Below, one piece after another: positions 1 to 9,176 of a stretch of 64,000 bases of DNA. Source of the stretch: Symsagittifera roscoffensis (taxonomy: Eukaryota; Xenacoelomorpha; Acoela; Convolutidae). The notes under the pieces are model-generated. The model was not told the DNA's origin. It was given only the letters and a program-made list of their open reading frames with translations, and did not search any database. The stretch spans positions 77,197,396-77,261,395 of the forward strand of contig NC_087065.1 in assembly GCF_963678635.1 (NCBI RefSeq), in the 5' to 3' direction. Positions within the stretch are counted from its first letter, which is position 1, and each line of letters begins with the position of its first letter. The position numbers and the translations under genes were made by a program.

Positions 1-677
1 TCTTAGACTTTATAATAGTCTTCAAAAGAATAAATTATCCAGTTTTTAGGTTAATCCGGTTTGGGTACCGTTGGTTTCCTTTTCTTAGTCATGCTGTTAT
101 TCTATGATTTGTGGTATTTAGTAAGCTGCGTTGGTTAGTTTTGTTTAATATATGATTCCTTTCCAACCGGGTTAAAGGAAAGTTTGAAACATGTTATTAT
201 ATGTTAGAGTTGTTGAGTGTGAAAACTTGAAACTGAAATTCATTATTTTAAACAATTCTTCGTGGGCGAGCTGTGCGAGTGTGGATAGAATTTCTGTGCG
301 AATGAATGAAAATATCAAAAGGTTAGTACTGCAATTGCATTTTATTAATTTACTGCATAGAATTTGGAAATTTACTGCTAGTTATGGGGGAATTTTAAGT
401 TACAAATTTTCATTATAATTAGATTTACTGCTTGTGGGGAAAATTTTAGAAATGAATTTACTGCATTGGTATTAAATTTATAAATTTATAAGTGTAAGAG
501 ATTAATAGAATTGTTGAAGTCTGTTTGATGAAATTTGCGATCTTTATTTGTTTTTTGTGGTTTTTGTAGGTGATCGTCGGATGAAGGCTAAAAATCTAAG
601 GAAAACATGGATAAAGTATGGTGAGTTTTTTAATATTTCAATTAGTTAGTTATATTCATTTAATTCATACTTACCTG
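1..677 (-). other. 3' untranslated region of copy 1
   Basis: No supported gene. Bases 1-660 align with copy 2 at about 28,340-29,030, so this is transcribed-side element sequence downstream of the last ORF. Just after the 601-aa ORF stop, the sense strand reads CAG|GTAAGTATG (intron would start at 674 and run leftwards), a good match to a metazoan 5' splice site. I cannot identify a confident partner acceptor. Confidence 0.6.
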
Positions 678-2483
678 TTAGTCGTCGGGGAAAAAACCGT
701 GGGGGAAGATGTCGTGAATTAGTTCTGAAGTTGTTAGTAGTTTAGCTAAGATGCGGATGATATTTTTAGTCTGAAGCAGTGGCCAAACCAATTGAAGTGC
801 CTTGAGAGTGGTTAGTTCTTCAGTGCCAACTGCAAACTCATAAGGTGTGTTTTGGATTAGATTATATAATTTGTGATTGAATTTAGTGTTGTGGATGAAT
901 TCTAAAATTGGGATTTCTATGGGTTGTACAAACTCGTGCGGGATAAGGAAGGGTCGGGATTCTTCGGCGTTGAAGGTCTTGGTGATGGGACAGAAGATGT
1001 ACATTTGGGTTATGGGATCATAATTGCGAAGAATACCATGAAGGTTAGTATCTTTAATGCAATATGTGAAATTTAGGAAAAATGGTGAAGTGTATTTGGA
1101 ATTCATGAATTGAAAGCGATGGTGTGGTTGTCTAGAGGGTGTGTGTAGGTCAAAGTGATTTTGGATGAAGCGATAATAACTATATGTGTGGGTTTGTTTA
1201 GTGCGCAACATAATATCGTGTGAGCAGTGTAAATCTCTTTCGTGTGGTGCAAGGAAATGAAAGGTTAGTGAAAATATTTGGAAGCGTTCTTTGAAACTTT
1301 CGTATGCTTGTGTGTCTATTAGTGCTTCTGAAATAATGTGATCAAACTTTCGGTCGAAGATGTTTAGTGTAAATATATATGGTGTCTTGATGAAAAATTT
1401 CTCAGTAATTTGTGGATTAGCGAAGCGATCGTCGTCTAAGAATTGATCTTGGTTAGCTCTGATGATGTTGTGATCATAGTATTCGAGTGTATATTCGTTA
1501 GCTCTAGGTGCAGTGTGTGTTTTTAGTGATTTTTTATATCCAACGTAAGTAAATTGTCTAGCGGTTAGTGGTGTAGTGAGTCGATATAGCATGTCCGTAT
1601 TTCGCTCTATATCGATGTGAGTGTTAGATAAAGGTAAGCAAAGAGGGTTAGTAAAATGATAATATGAGGTCCAAGAGAGGGTGGGCATTAAAACGTATTC
1701 ATCTACAAAGTTGCGTGTTTCGTTAGTGTCGTGGGGGGTATTTAAGGTGTATTGTGGGAATGAGGGTAAAGTGATGGCTAAAAATTCTTTTGTGTTAGTA
1801 TGCTTGGGGTGGTTGATGTATTCACGGGCTGTTCCTGGTTTTGCTGGGAAAGGATGGTTGGGGAACTTTCTTTTAAAAGTGCGGTAAGCTCTATTAGTGT
1901 TGAGTGAAGATTCAGTTGATGTGGATGATGGTGCTAATGATTCAGTATAATTTGAAGAGGGTGTAGGGGTAGGGGGGTTGGATGAATTTATTGTGGAGGA
2001 GATTTGGTTTATGGTTGGGGTATTAAGGTGGTAGGGTTGTTGTTGAAGGGTAATAAAATTATCTAGCTCTGGGGAGATTCGGGGGGTGTCTGGAGAATGA
2101 GATGATTGGTCAGAATGGTATGAGGAGTAGGTTGGGGTAACTTGGGAAGCATAAGAGGGTGTGGGAGTGATTGGGTCAGGGTTATTTGATAATATGGGTT
2201 GAAAAGGGGGTTGAGAAAAATTAGAAGAGTTATGAAAATTATTGGATGGGGATGGTTCTGAGTCGGCAAATTCATCGGGGGTTTCAATATTCGGGTTATT
2301 GAGTTGTGAGATGGAATATAAAACTGAGATGTGTGAATTAGTGTCGGAATTCATGCCTGATGTTACATTACTAGATGGAAAATCGGGTGGCGGAAAAGCA
2401 AAAAGTGGTATTATTGGGATTGGAGAGGTAAGATTGGTTGGGTGGGAATTTGATCGGTGTAGTGATCCAAGTTGGCGGCTCAT
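678..2483 (-). CDS. Post-env ORF, 601 aa, function unknown
   Basis: The ATG at 2483 overlaps the env stop in an ATGA arrangement, which suggests termination-reinitiation or a shared spliced message. Residues 1 to about 200 are Pro/Ser/Thr/Asn-rich and look disordered; about 210-601 are mixed and look folded, with aromatic-rich segments. I see no signal peptide, membrane segment, zinc motif or recognisable enzyme motif. A decayed homologue lies in the same place in copy 2 (29,035-30,018), sharing for example FLNFTYCIKDTNL and the junction with env, so the frame belongs to the family and is not chance. A downstream ORF in retroviruses often encodes a regulator or accessory protein, but nothing here shows which. 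It could also be an acquired host gene. Confidence 0.85.
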   Translation of the reverse strand: MSRQLGSLHRSNSHPTNLTSPIPIIPLFAFPPPDFPSSNVTSGMNSDTNSHISVLYSISQLNNPNIETPDEFADSEPSPSNNFHNSSNFSQPPFQPILSNNPDPITPTPSYASQVTPTYSSYHSDQSSHSPDTPRISPELDNFITLQQQPYHLNTPTINQISSTINSSNPPTPTPSSNYTESLAPSSTSTESSLNTNRAYRTFKRKFPNHPFPAKPGTAREYINHPKHTNTKEFLAITLPSFPQYTLNTPHDTNETRNFVDEYVLMPTLSWTSYYHFTNPLCLPLSNTHIDIERNTDMLYRLTTPLTARQFTYVGYKKSLKTHTAPRANEYTLEYYDHNIIRANQDQFLDDDRFANPQITEKFFIKTPYIFTLNIFDRKFDHIISEALIDTQAYESFKERFQIFSLTFHFLAPHERDLHCSHDIMLRTKQTHTYSYYRFIQNHFDLHTPSRQPHHRFQFMNSKYTSPFFLNFTYCIKDTNLHGILRNYDPITQMYIFCPITKTFNAEESRPFLIPHEFVQPIEIPILEFIHNTKFNHKLYNLIQNTPYEFAVGTEELTTLKALQLVWPLLQTKNIIRILAKLLTTSELIHDIFPHGFFPDD

Positions 2484-5098
2484 CGTGGGCTAAAAAAATG
2501 ATTATTTTGAGACTGAAAAGCGGTGGTATGGGGTTGTTCAATAATTTGTTCATAAGTATTATCATCTTGTGACTGGTGTGTTATTATATGTTGGATGGGA
2601 CTTTGTGATGTGGTGAGTCGAAAATTTGGATTATGTGTGATGGCTAAATTTCGAAAATTTCGTGGGACTAGGGATAGTGGATGGTTATTTGGTAGGGGTG
2701 GTAATTGTGGTGCCGTTGGCGTTATGTCTACATTGTTATGTTCTTCGTCGTATGTATTTTGTCGTGTTGCTATTTTTGTGTTATATTCTTTTATTTGTGC
2801 GTCTAAAAGAATTTTGTTTATAGATGTAGAAAAGATTCCAAAAAATCCTGCAAAGAGTATGCGTGCTACACTTGCTTGTCGATTGACTTGTGTGTGTATA
2901 GCACATGTGTTGTAGATTCCTTTTAAAAGTGAGAAAAGAAATCCAATAAAGTTAAACATTGCGTATAAAATAGTCAATTTTTCTAAGATGTAGTAGGGCC
3001 ATCCTAGAAAATCGAGGATCTCATTTTTGAGTGTAACAAAGCTAAAAATGTTAATTGGTGATATATCTTGGGGACGGTATTTTTCACCGTTTAGATATAT
3101 ATAATCTTTAATGTCTTTAAAATATCCGCTATAGTCTTGCGTGTAGATATCGGCAAATCCTGCGGTTTCTGCAAGTTTGCGTAAATTTTGGTCTATTGAT
3201 TGTCTTTGTATAGTGTCCATTTGTGTTAATAATTCTTGGAATTGTTGTGTTCTAATGTGATGTTGAATATCTGATTTTGAATAGATTCCTATTGATTGTA
3301 AGTCTATATTTGGGTTTCGAGCAATAGCGCGAATGCTTTCTGGTGAAAATTTTTTGAGTGATTGCATTAATGTGGGATATGGAGTGAGAAGATAATATTT
3401 ATTTTCATCAGGGTTTAGTTGTACTACATTGTGGCTGTTTTCTGATCCACATGGGACTGCGGTATCCCAGAAATAGGTTCTTCGTGAAAGTGTATCCACG
3501 AAATGTACTTTATTCTTATAAAAGATAGGGATTCTTTTATAACATCTTTTATCTTCAAAAACGTATAGTGGTGATATTTTTTTAGTACAAGTATAAAACC
3601 ATAAGATGTTTCCTTCATAGTCTAAAAAATTTGATCTATTTCCAGATAATAAGTATCCTGCATAGGGTATTTTTAATACTGCTAGTGCAAGTGATTGTAA
3701 TATTTGTGTTCGTTCTAATTCGCATAGTTGGTGTAGTGTTTCTAATTCGGAGAGTGACATTTCTTGAAAAATTCGGCTAATTGTATAATCTAGTTTCATA
3801 TCTAAATGAATATCATAGTGGATATTACCGAAATATGTAGTATTCATTAGTGATAATTCTTGTAAGCGTGTGCTTCTGGTGTCATGGGGTTTTAGATGTC
3901 CACCAGGTTGTCCGTTGCTTTTTTCAAAATTAACTGGTATATAGGATGTTCCTTCGTTTGGAGGATGACCTGTGGCATATGGGTCAATTTTTACTTTTCC
4001 AGTGGTCATGTCGAATCCTTTTTCGTATTCAACTAATATTTCAGAGTATTGTGTTCTGTGAAGTGGATTCCTGTATTTACATGCAAGTTCTGTTTCTTGA
4101 TATATTTGAAAACGTGTCAATTTATTTTCTATATTGTCTATGTTTCTAAAATTAGAACTTAGTTTTCGTGTTGGATGGACTTGTTCATATGGAATTGATT
4201 GTATAAAATATTTTTCGTGAAATTTTATCATACGAGCGTGTATTTTTGCTACTTGAAATGTTGTACATGTATCTTCGGGGAACCAAACAATTGTTGCTTG
4301 TGTTCTCGTTGTAGGGTCGCAATAACCTTGATCATTTTTACAAGGTAATCGGATTCCTTGATAGATCATTGTATTATCTGATAAATCTCGTGTTAGTTGT
4401 ATTTTTTTGAGTTGTATTTTCCAATCGAAAAACATTATTTCTTGGTATCCTTTATTTTTTGTGTCTGCTTTGCAGTTTGATGGGTCATTGATACCAATGT
4501 GTGGTATCCAATGTTTATCGTGTAGGTCATAGGTTAATCGTCCATGTGCGCCGTTATACGGGTATTTTTCGTCTAGTTTTATATGTCCTTGGTGTCTTTC
4601 AAGTTGTGATTGATGTACAGAGTCTGGAAAAACTTGAAAATTAACAAACTTTCTTTGGGAGTTTTTATTTTGTGTGATGTTTAGTCTAAGTAATTCATTT
4701 TTACAATCGTCGGGATTGAGATGTAAAAGACGTTCTATATTACTCTGATAGAATGATTCATGGTCAAGTCGGTTTTTGTTTCCGTTCGAGACTTGTGAAC
4801 AATGTACTTTCTTTTCGGAAAATGTTGCTGTGAATTTATAACCTGTAACTGTTGTTGCTCGGGCTTTTGAATAGAGTGTTGCTATTACATCTGTGGTTTC
4901 TATAGCTTGTGGTTCTGTTTCACATTGTGATACTTGATTTATTGCATATTTATGTAGTGTTTTTTGTTCATTTTCTTCACAATCGTAATGTGTTACTAAT
5001 AAATCTTGTGGTCCTGTACGAGGAGAAGGGTTTATGTTTTGATTTGAGATTACTAGAAAAAGGAGTTGGAGAAAAATTAATAATTTTAGAATATACAT
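2480..5098 (-). CDS. env: Envelope-like glycoprotein, 872 aa
   Basis: The ORF starts at the ATG at 5098 with a hydrophobic N-terminus (about residues 1-18) that fits a signal peptide. A long Cys-containing ectodomain with several N-X-S/T sites follows. Near the C-terminus are hydrophobic segments at about 705-728 and 742-756, then a roughly 116-residue tail with a PPLP stretch and a YEQI motif of the Yxx-hydrophobic sorting type. This is the layout of a membrane fusion glycoprotein. A segment with paired Cys, then VWFP and a further Cys, reminds me of the glycoproteins of chuvirus/mononega-like viruses rather than the baculovirus-F type env of Drosophila errantiviruses; that is recollection, not a search. 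It overlaps the preceding frame by 13 nt and the next by 4 nt. No internal stop. Confidence 0.85.
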   Translation of the reverse strand: MYILKLLIFLQLLFLVISNQNINPSPRTGPQDLLVTHYDCEENEQKTLHKYAINQVSQCETEPQAIETTDVIATLYSKARATTVTGYKFTATFSEKKVHCSQVSNGNKNRLDHESFYQSNIERLLHLNPDDCKNELLRLNITQNKNSQRKFVNFQVFPDSVHQSQLERHQGHIKLDEKYPYNGAHGRLTYDLHDKHWIPHIGINDPSNCKADTKNKGYQEIMFFDWKIQLKKIQLTRDLSDNTMIYQGIRLPCKNDQGYCDPTTRTQATIVWFPEDTCTTFQVAKIHARMIKFHEKYFIQSIPYEQVHPTRKLSSNFRNIDNIENKLTRFQIYQETELACKYRNPLHRTQYSEILVEYEKGFDMTTGKVKIDPYATGHPPNEGTSYIPVNFEKSNGQPGGHLKPHDTRSTRLQELSLMNTTYFGNIHYDIHLDMKLDYTISRIFQEMSLSELETLHQLCELERTQILQSLALAVLKIPYAGYLLSGNRSNFLDYEGNILWFYTCTKKISPLYVFEDKRCYKRIPIFYKNKVHFVDTLSRRTYFWDTAVPCGSENSHNVVQLNPDENKYYLLTPYPTLMQSLKKFSPESIRAIARNPNIDLQSIGIYSKSDIQHHIRTQQFQELLTQMDTIQRQSIDQNLRKLAETAGFADIYTQDYSGYFKDIKDYIYLNGEKYRPQDISPINIFSFVTLKNEILDFLGWPYYILEKLTILYAMFNFIGFLFSLLKGIYNTCAIHTQVNRQASVARILFAGFFGIFSTSINKILLDAQIKEYNTKIATRQNTYDEEHNNVDITPTAPQLPPLPNNHPLSLVPRNFRNLAITHNPNFRLTTSQSPIQHIITHQSQDDNTYEQIIEQPHTTAFQSQNNHFFSPR

Positions 5099-6222
5099 GT
5101 GTATGATAATCCTGAGTATGGATTATAAAATGTAATGTAGCCAATTGTGTTTTTGGTATATCTGTCGTATTTGTATATTACTTCAGTGGTTATAAACGGT
5201 GGTGGTAGTGATTGAGCTGTTATGTTAGGTGGATTTAATGGGTAGGGATGTTGGGTAATATTATTTAACTTAACTGTGATTTCAAACTTTAATTGTAAAC
5301 TGTTTTGTTGGAGTATTTGAATATTGTGATCACGGATATCATTGTGAATATCTTGGCGATATTGTAATCTATTAAGTGCCCAGTTATGAAGGCGGTTACT
5401 TTCTTGATGTTGTCCAAATAGTGGTGGAGGTGCTGTAAATGTATTCCAATCTAGTCTTAAAGGAATATTTATTGATGATTGTTCTCGATATCTGGCGTCG
5501 AGATTATTTGGAAAATTTAAGTTAAAGGGTGGTGGTGAAAACTGGCTTATTGATGGTGTTGATGGTAGTGATAATGTTTCTGGTAGTGATGAGGATGTTG
5601 TTGTATCCGTAGAAATATCTATGGGGTCATTGACTAAATTTGGTTCACCTTGTGTAAATGAATGTGTAGTCCAATATGGAAATCGTGATGTTTGGTTTGT
5701 GGGGTTGAAAGGATTTTCACGTATTTGCTCAGATGTTGGTGTTGAACCTAAGTAATCTGATGGTAGGCTTGAGGTGCTACGTTGTGAAAGAAGCGTAGGG
5801 GTTTCTGGTAATATACCAATGGGGTTTTCTGGAGTGTTTTGTGATGGGGATTGAGGTATATCAAAATGAACTCGGGGAGTTTGAAGATTTCTGTTTCGTC
5901 GAGGATGTATAATTTGTCTATTTATTTCGACTGTATTTTGGTTTTGACTAGAATTTCTTATTCTACTTAGTTCTTGTGGTAGTGTTGGGTATAGGTTATA
6001 TGTTGGTTCGCTTAAAGGTGCTTGTCGTTGAACTGGTTCTAGTGGTTCTGATAAACGAGCATGTCGTTCTTCAAAAGTGTATGGATTGTCTTGAAAAGAA
6101 ATTCGTGTAGATGTTTGAGGATTTTGAGTAGTTGAAGGTGGTGTTGGGTTATCTTGGGATGATGTCGGTGAAGACTGATTCTGTGACTGTTGGGTAGCAA
6201 TTTTTGATGGATTTTTGAATTG
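5086..6222 (-). CDS. Pro/Ser/Thr/Gln-rich pre-env open frame without an ATG
   Basis: My translation is open for 378 codons from just after a TAA at 6223-6225 to a TAA at 5086-5088, overlapping the start of env by 13 nt. I find no in-frame ATG, CTG or TTG, so it must be entered by splicing, frameshifting or an unusual start. The first ~220 residues are P/S/T/Q/N-rich with basic patches (RQIIHPRRNRNLQ); the last ~110 look more ordered. Copy 2 keeps recognisable protein-level similarity (FSFQDNPYTFEER; RQIIRPRRNRNLQ; the C-terminal NPYSGL-YTCIF), so it is coding sequence. No family recognised. It could be the second exon of an env-side accessory protein or an extension of the small hydrophobic ORF 5 nt upstream (-1 frame). 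Confidence 0.7.
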   Translation of the reverse strand, partial: QFKNPSKIATQQSQNQSSPTSSQDNPTPPSTTQNPQTSTRISFQDNPYTFEERHARLSEPLEPVQRQAPLSEPTYNLYPTLPQELSRIRNSSQNQNTVEINRQIIHPRRNRNLQTPRVHFDIPQSPSQNTPENPIGILPETPTLLSQRSTSSLPSDYLGSTPTSEQIRENPFNPTNQTSRFPYWTTHSFTQGEPNLVNDPIDISTDTTTSSSLPETLSLPSTPSISQFSPPPFNLNFPNNLDARYREQSSINIPLRLDWNTFTAPPPLFGQHQESNRLHNWALNRLQYRQDIHNDIRDHNIQILQQNSLQLKFEITVKLNNITQHPYPLNPPNITAQSLPPPFITTEVIYKYDRYTKNTIGYITFYNPYSGLSYTCIF

Positions 6223-6227
6223 TTACT

Positions 6228-6416
6228 TTAGTGGGAAGGTTTATGTTTATTATAGTATTCTTCCAAAAAAAGAATTAGAAGGATTGTTGCTAGGGCAAAT
6301 GTGAGGATTGCTTTCTTTATACATTTACATATTGTCAAAATGAGGGATGATAAAAATGCTATGAAAATTACAAACAATAAAAAAATATCGGTTCTACTGA
6401 AAATTGTTCGTATCAT
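6228..6416 (-). CDS. Small hydrophobic protein B, 62 aa
   Basis: The ATG at 6416 overlaps the stop of the preceding small ORF (ATGA). Two hydrophobic stretches (about residues 9-27 and 35-50) flank a short polar link with Cys and Lys (ICKCIKK). The size and profile fit a small membrane protein, for instance a viroporin-like or leader-type product. Copy 2 has an intact 57-codon version at 33,830-34,003 with the same core (TICKCIKKAILTFALAT). That such a short frame survives in an otherwise wrecked copy supports real coding. Confidence 0.7.
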   Translation of the reverse strand: MIRTIFSRTDIFLLFVIFIAFLSSLILTICKCIKKAILTFALATILLILFLEEYYNKHKPSH

Positions 6417-6643
6417 TTAGACAAGTTATATGACTCGTACCTGTGGATGTAATCAAGGGTTTTGGAAAGTTGGAGGAATAGTTCGAGTAGAGTGTAGAAA
6501 ATTAAAAAAATGTTACAAAAAATGATTAGGATTATTAGAAAAGATTCAAGTATATCAAAAAGAAATATTATAAAGGTTTCAAGTATTGTAAAAAAATGTT
6601 TAAGATTTATGAGTATTTGAGTAACTGATTGAGAGAAGAGCAT
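6413..6643 (-). CDS. Small hydrophobic protein A, 76 aa
   Basis: The ATG at 6643 follows directly after a TAA (TAAATG). Almost the whole middle (about residues 15-55) is Ile/Leu/Phe-rich and membrane-like; the C-terminus is polar. Copy 2 has a related frame whose ATG lies at 34,241-34,243, shortened by a stop at 34,076. No family recognised; the role is unknown. Confidence 0.65.
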   Translation of the reverse strand: MLFSQSVTQILINLKHFFTILETFIIFLFDILESFLIILIIFCNIFLIFYTLLELFLQLSKTLDYIHRYESYNLSK

Positions 6644-6796
6644 TTAAGAAATGATCTCTTGGTCGAATATTTTTTGCTGTTTGAGGCGATTTTCTAGTGT
6701 GGTCGGATTATTTATTAGTTTTTTGACAAGTGGGTTGAGTTTTGTAAAAAATTGTTGGGGGCAATTTTCATGGTGACTGGGAGGTCGTCTTTTTCT
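6644..6796 (-). CDS. Short frame (about 50 codons) abutting hydrophobic ORF A
   Basis: Open from an upstream stop to the TAA at 6644-6646, which directly touches the next ATG. It contains NPLVKKLINNPTTLENRL; copy 2 keeps NPLV, INNPTTLE and FDEEIIS at the same place, so selection on protein is likely. No ATG is in frame, so it may be the end of a spliced exon. Function unknown. Confidence 0.4.
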   Translation of the reverse strand, partial: RKRRPPSHHENCPQQFFTKLNPLVKKLINNPTTLENRLKQQKIFDQEIIS

Positions 6797-7241
6797 TTAT
6801 TTTTGTTTGTCAAATGATCCGGGGTATGGTGAGATTTTTATACTTTAGGCTAATTAAAATGTTCAGTTTGTTACTTTAGGCTAAGTTAACAAATTTGCTT
6901 TGGGGGTATTCGTGGTCTGAGTTGGGGAAATATTGTTGATCTTTGGGTTATTAGATAAGGGAGGGGTACGGTATTATGGTGATATTTATTTTAGTTGTCA
7001 AGTTGGAGTGGTTTGCTTATTTTTGGCCTGGAGGTCGTAAAGTTATAGTTATAGATGTGCCTGGAGTTCTATATGATTCGTCTAATTGGTCTTAGTTTGA
7101 GTTAGAGAAAGTGACGGATTGGATGAATCCTATTGGTCTATTTTGAACTAGAATTATTACGTACTTGTCAGCATGTTATTTTGAAAAATGTAAATGAAAA
7201 ATGTTTCGAAGGTTTCAAGATAGTGAAGTGTAATGTTAAAA
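6797..7241 (-). promoter_or_regulatory. Non-coding gap between pol and env-side ORFs with paired repeats
   Basis: About 445 bases with no supported gene. A 13-base repeat, TACTTTAGGCTAA on the plus strand, occurs at 6841 and 6872 and is kept in copy 2 at 34,442 and, with one change, at 34,473, at the same spacing of 31. The position fits a splice-acceptor, RNA-export or subgenomic promoter region, but that is inference. Confidence 0.45.
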
Positions 7242-9176
7242 TTACTTTTGAAATTCCACTTTCTTTAAAATTTTAGATTGGGGGATGAATATTTTATAGT
7301 TTTTACGTGGTTGATTTCGGAGTCTTGTTGTTTTTCTATTTTCTGATTTGTCGATTTGTTCTTGGGGTATTATTTGTTCGGTCATTTTTCTATTTTTTCT
7401 TTGTTTTGGTGATTCTTTATGGTTTTGTGTATTGATTTTGGTGGCGATTGGTTTTGTGTTTTGATTTTCGGTGGGGTTATCATTTTGTTCTGTGTTTTTC
7501 AGATGTGGTTCATTTTGAATGATTTTTAATCCTGTGAAAGAATATAATTGAGTTAATTCGCGGAGTGCGTATTCTTTTGGGTAATAAGGTAATAGGTTGT
7601 TTCGATGTTGAACGATTTCTTTTTTGTTTGAGTCGGTAATTTTATATGTGACATCAGTGGGTTTTGCAATTATTTGGTATGGTCCTTTTCGAAGGGGTTG
7701 TAATTTTTTAGAAATTCCTTTTTGTGTATTAAAATTAGGTATTAAAACAAATGTTCCAATTTTTAATTCGGAGGCTGGTGTAAAACGTGAATTGATTTGT
7801 TCATTAATGTTTTGTCTTTGTAATAACTTTTTTGTTATTTTTTGATAAATTTCATTGTGTTTTTTATCTCTATTTAGAATCCATTCGGTGTGTGTACCGG
7901 AGGCTAGTTTAAGAATTTGTGGGTGATGAAAATGATCTTCATCGTGTGTATGTAAAGGTAGGTTATAACAAATTGAGTCTTTATTTGGTTGACAATAACC
8001 TTGTGCGTTTTTATGAGAATTTGCTGTAAACATTATTGGTTTGCGTGGCTTTTGGTTAAAAACCATTTCGTATGGTGACATTCCTAAAGTTGTCGTAATT
8101 TGTGAATTATACGCTAAGGGAAATAATTTTACATCTGCTGACCATTCGGTATATTTTGTATCATTTCCGTTGATGATACATCTAAGATATTCTTGTAATG
8201 AACGGTTCATACCTTCGACTAAGCCGTTTGTCCAAGGTGCATGAGATGTACGTGGTTTGTGTTTAATGTTATATAAATGACATAGTGTGATAATTTCATT
8301 ATTTATGAATTCTGTACCGTTGTCTGTAACTAAAATTTCTGGTAGTCCGAATTTTGCTATCCAGTGTTCATAGAGTGTTGTGTAAGCGTAATAAGCGTTA
8401 CAATGTGGTACTGGGTTAATTGCTACATAATGTGTAAATGCGTCAACAATTACCATAATGTAGGAGTTTCCTTCTGATGAGGGTGAAATTGGTCCTTTAG
8501 TATCAAATGAGATACGATGATTAAAGTACAAACTTTGTCCTTTAAAATCTTGTTTTTGTGCTATTTGTTTTTGATTTGGGTAAGGTTTATTTAGTTGACA
8601 TACTATACAGTCATTGCATAGTACTTTTATCCAAATTGGTGCATTTGGGAAATAAAAGTTTTGTATAAAATTTGAATATGTTTTCTCTGATCCAGAGTGT
8701 CCTTTAATATTTTGTGTATGTGAAATATTAAAAGCTATAAGAATCATACTTAAAGGGAGACATGGAACTGTAGATTCATTCAGGTTATACTCTAAAAGGT
8801 CTGTATTTTCGTTAATTGTTGTGTTGTTAAATTTGCGAAAGTATCGGAGGAGTGTTTTGTTTCCTAGAATGGTTGAATCTGCTTTGATAGGTTTAGTTTT
8901 ATATTTGTGCCATGATTTCAGTTGTCGAATTACTGGGTCAAGGTTTTGATATTGTTTCAGTGTTGAAATTGTAATTATTTCTGTTGGGGGGAGAAAAATG
9001 TTTTCGATTTCTAATTTAGATAAGGGTATTGTATCAAGTGGGTCGTGAAGGTCAAAAACTTGATTTATTGTGTATTTTGAATCATTTGTTTGTGGTCCTG
9101 ATAAATTTATTTTATCAGTTAAATCTTCTTTTTCAATTAGTGGAAAATGGTCTTTTTTAGGCGGGTGTTGTTTTGT
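7242..9176 (-). CDS. pol: Integrase part of pol (in frame after a TGA)
   Basis: The frame is the direct continuation of the RT/RNase H frame after the TGA at 9177-9179; the first ATG is only at 8747. Numbering from that Met: HHCC-type zinc region with His10, His17, Cys47, Cys50; catalytic core with Asp82 (FDTKGP), Asp142 (TDNGTEF) and Glu178 (NGLVEGMN), that is, a DD35E spacing typical of retroviral/Ty3 integrases. A GPYQI segment near 340 fits the usual Ty3/gypsy integrase C-terminal domain, followed by a Lys/Asn/Gln-rich tail. No chromodomain seen. All catalytic residues are present. It would insert cDNA into host DNA in the nucleus. Confidence 0.92.
   Translation of the reverse strand, partial: TKQHPPKKDHFPLIEKEDLTDKINLSGPQTNDSKYTINQVFDLHDPLDTIPLSKLEIENIFLPPTEIITISTLKQYQNLDPVIRQLKSWHKYKTKPIKADSTILGNKTLLRYFRKFNNTTINENTDLLEYNLNESTVPCLPLSMILIAFNISHTQNIKGHSGSEKTYSNFIQNFYFPNAPIWIKVLCNDCIVCQLNKPYPNQKQIAQKQDFKGQSLYFNHRISFDTKGPISPSSEGNSYIMVIVDAFTHYVAINPVPHCNAYYAYTTLYEHWIAKFGLPEILVTDNGTEFINNEIITLCHLYNIKHKPRTSHAPWTNGLVEGMNRSLQEYLRCIINGNDTKYTEWSADVKLFPLAYNSQITTTLGMSPYEMVFNQKPRKPIMFTANSHKNAQGYCQPNKDSICYNLPLHTHDEDHFHHPQILKLASGTHTEWILNRDKKHNEIYQKITKKLLQRQNINEQINSRFTPASELKIGTFVLIPNFNTQKGISKKLQPLRKGPYQIIAKPTDVTYKITDSNKKEIVQHRNNLLPYYPKEYALRELTQLYSFTGLKIIQNEPHLKNTEQNDNPTENQNTKPIATKINTQNHKESPKQRKNRKMTEQIIPQEQIDKSENRKTTRLRNQPRKNYKIFIPQSKILKKVEFQK

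Noticed and set aside
548-620. Plus-strand acceptor-donor pair bounding a 50-bp exon-like stretch
   Set aside because: Opposite to the element sense and not conserved in sequence in copy 2.
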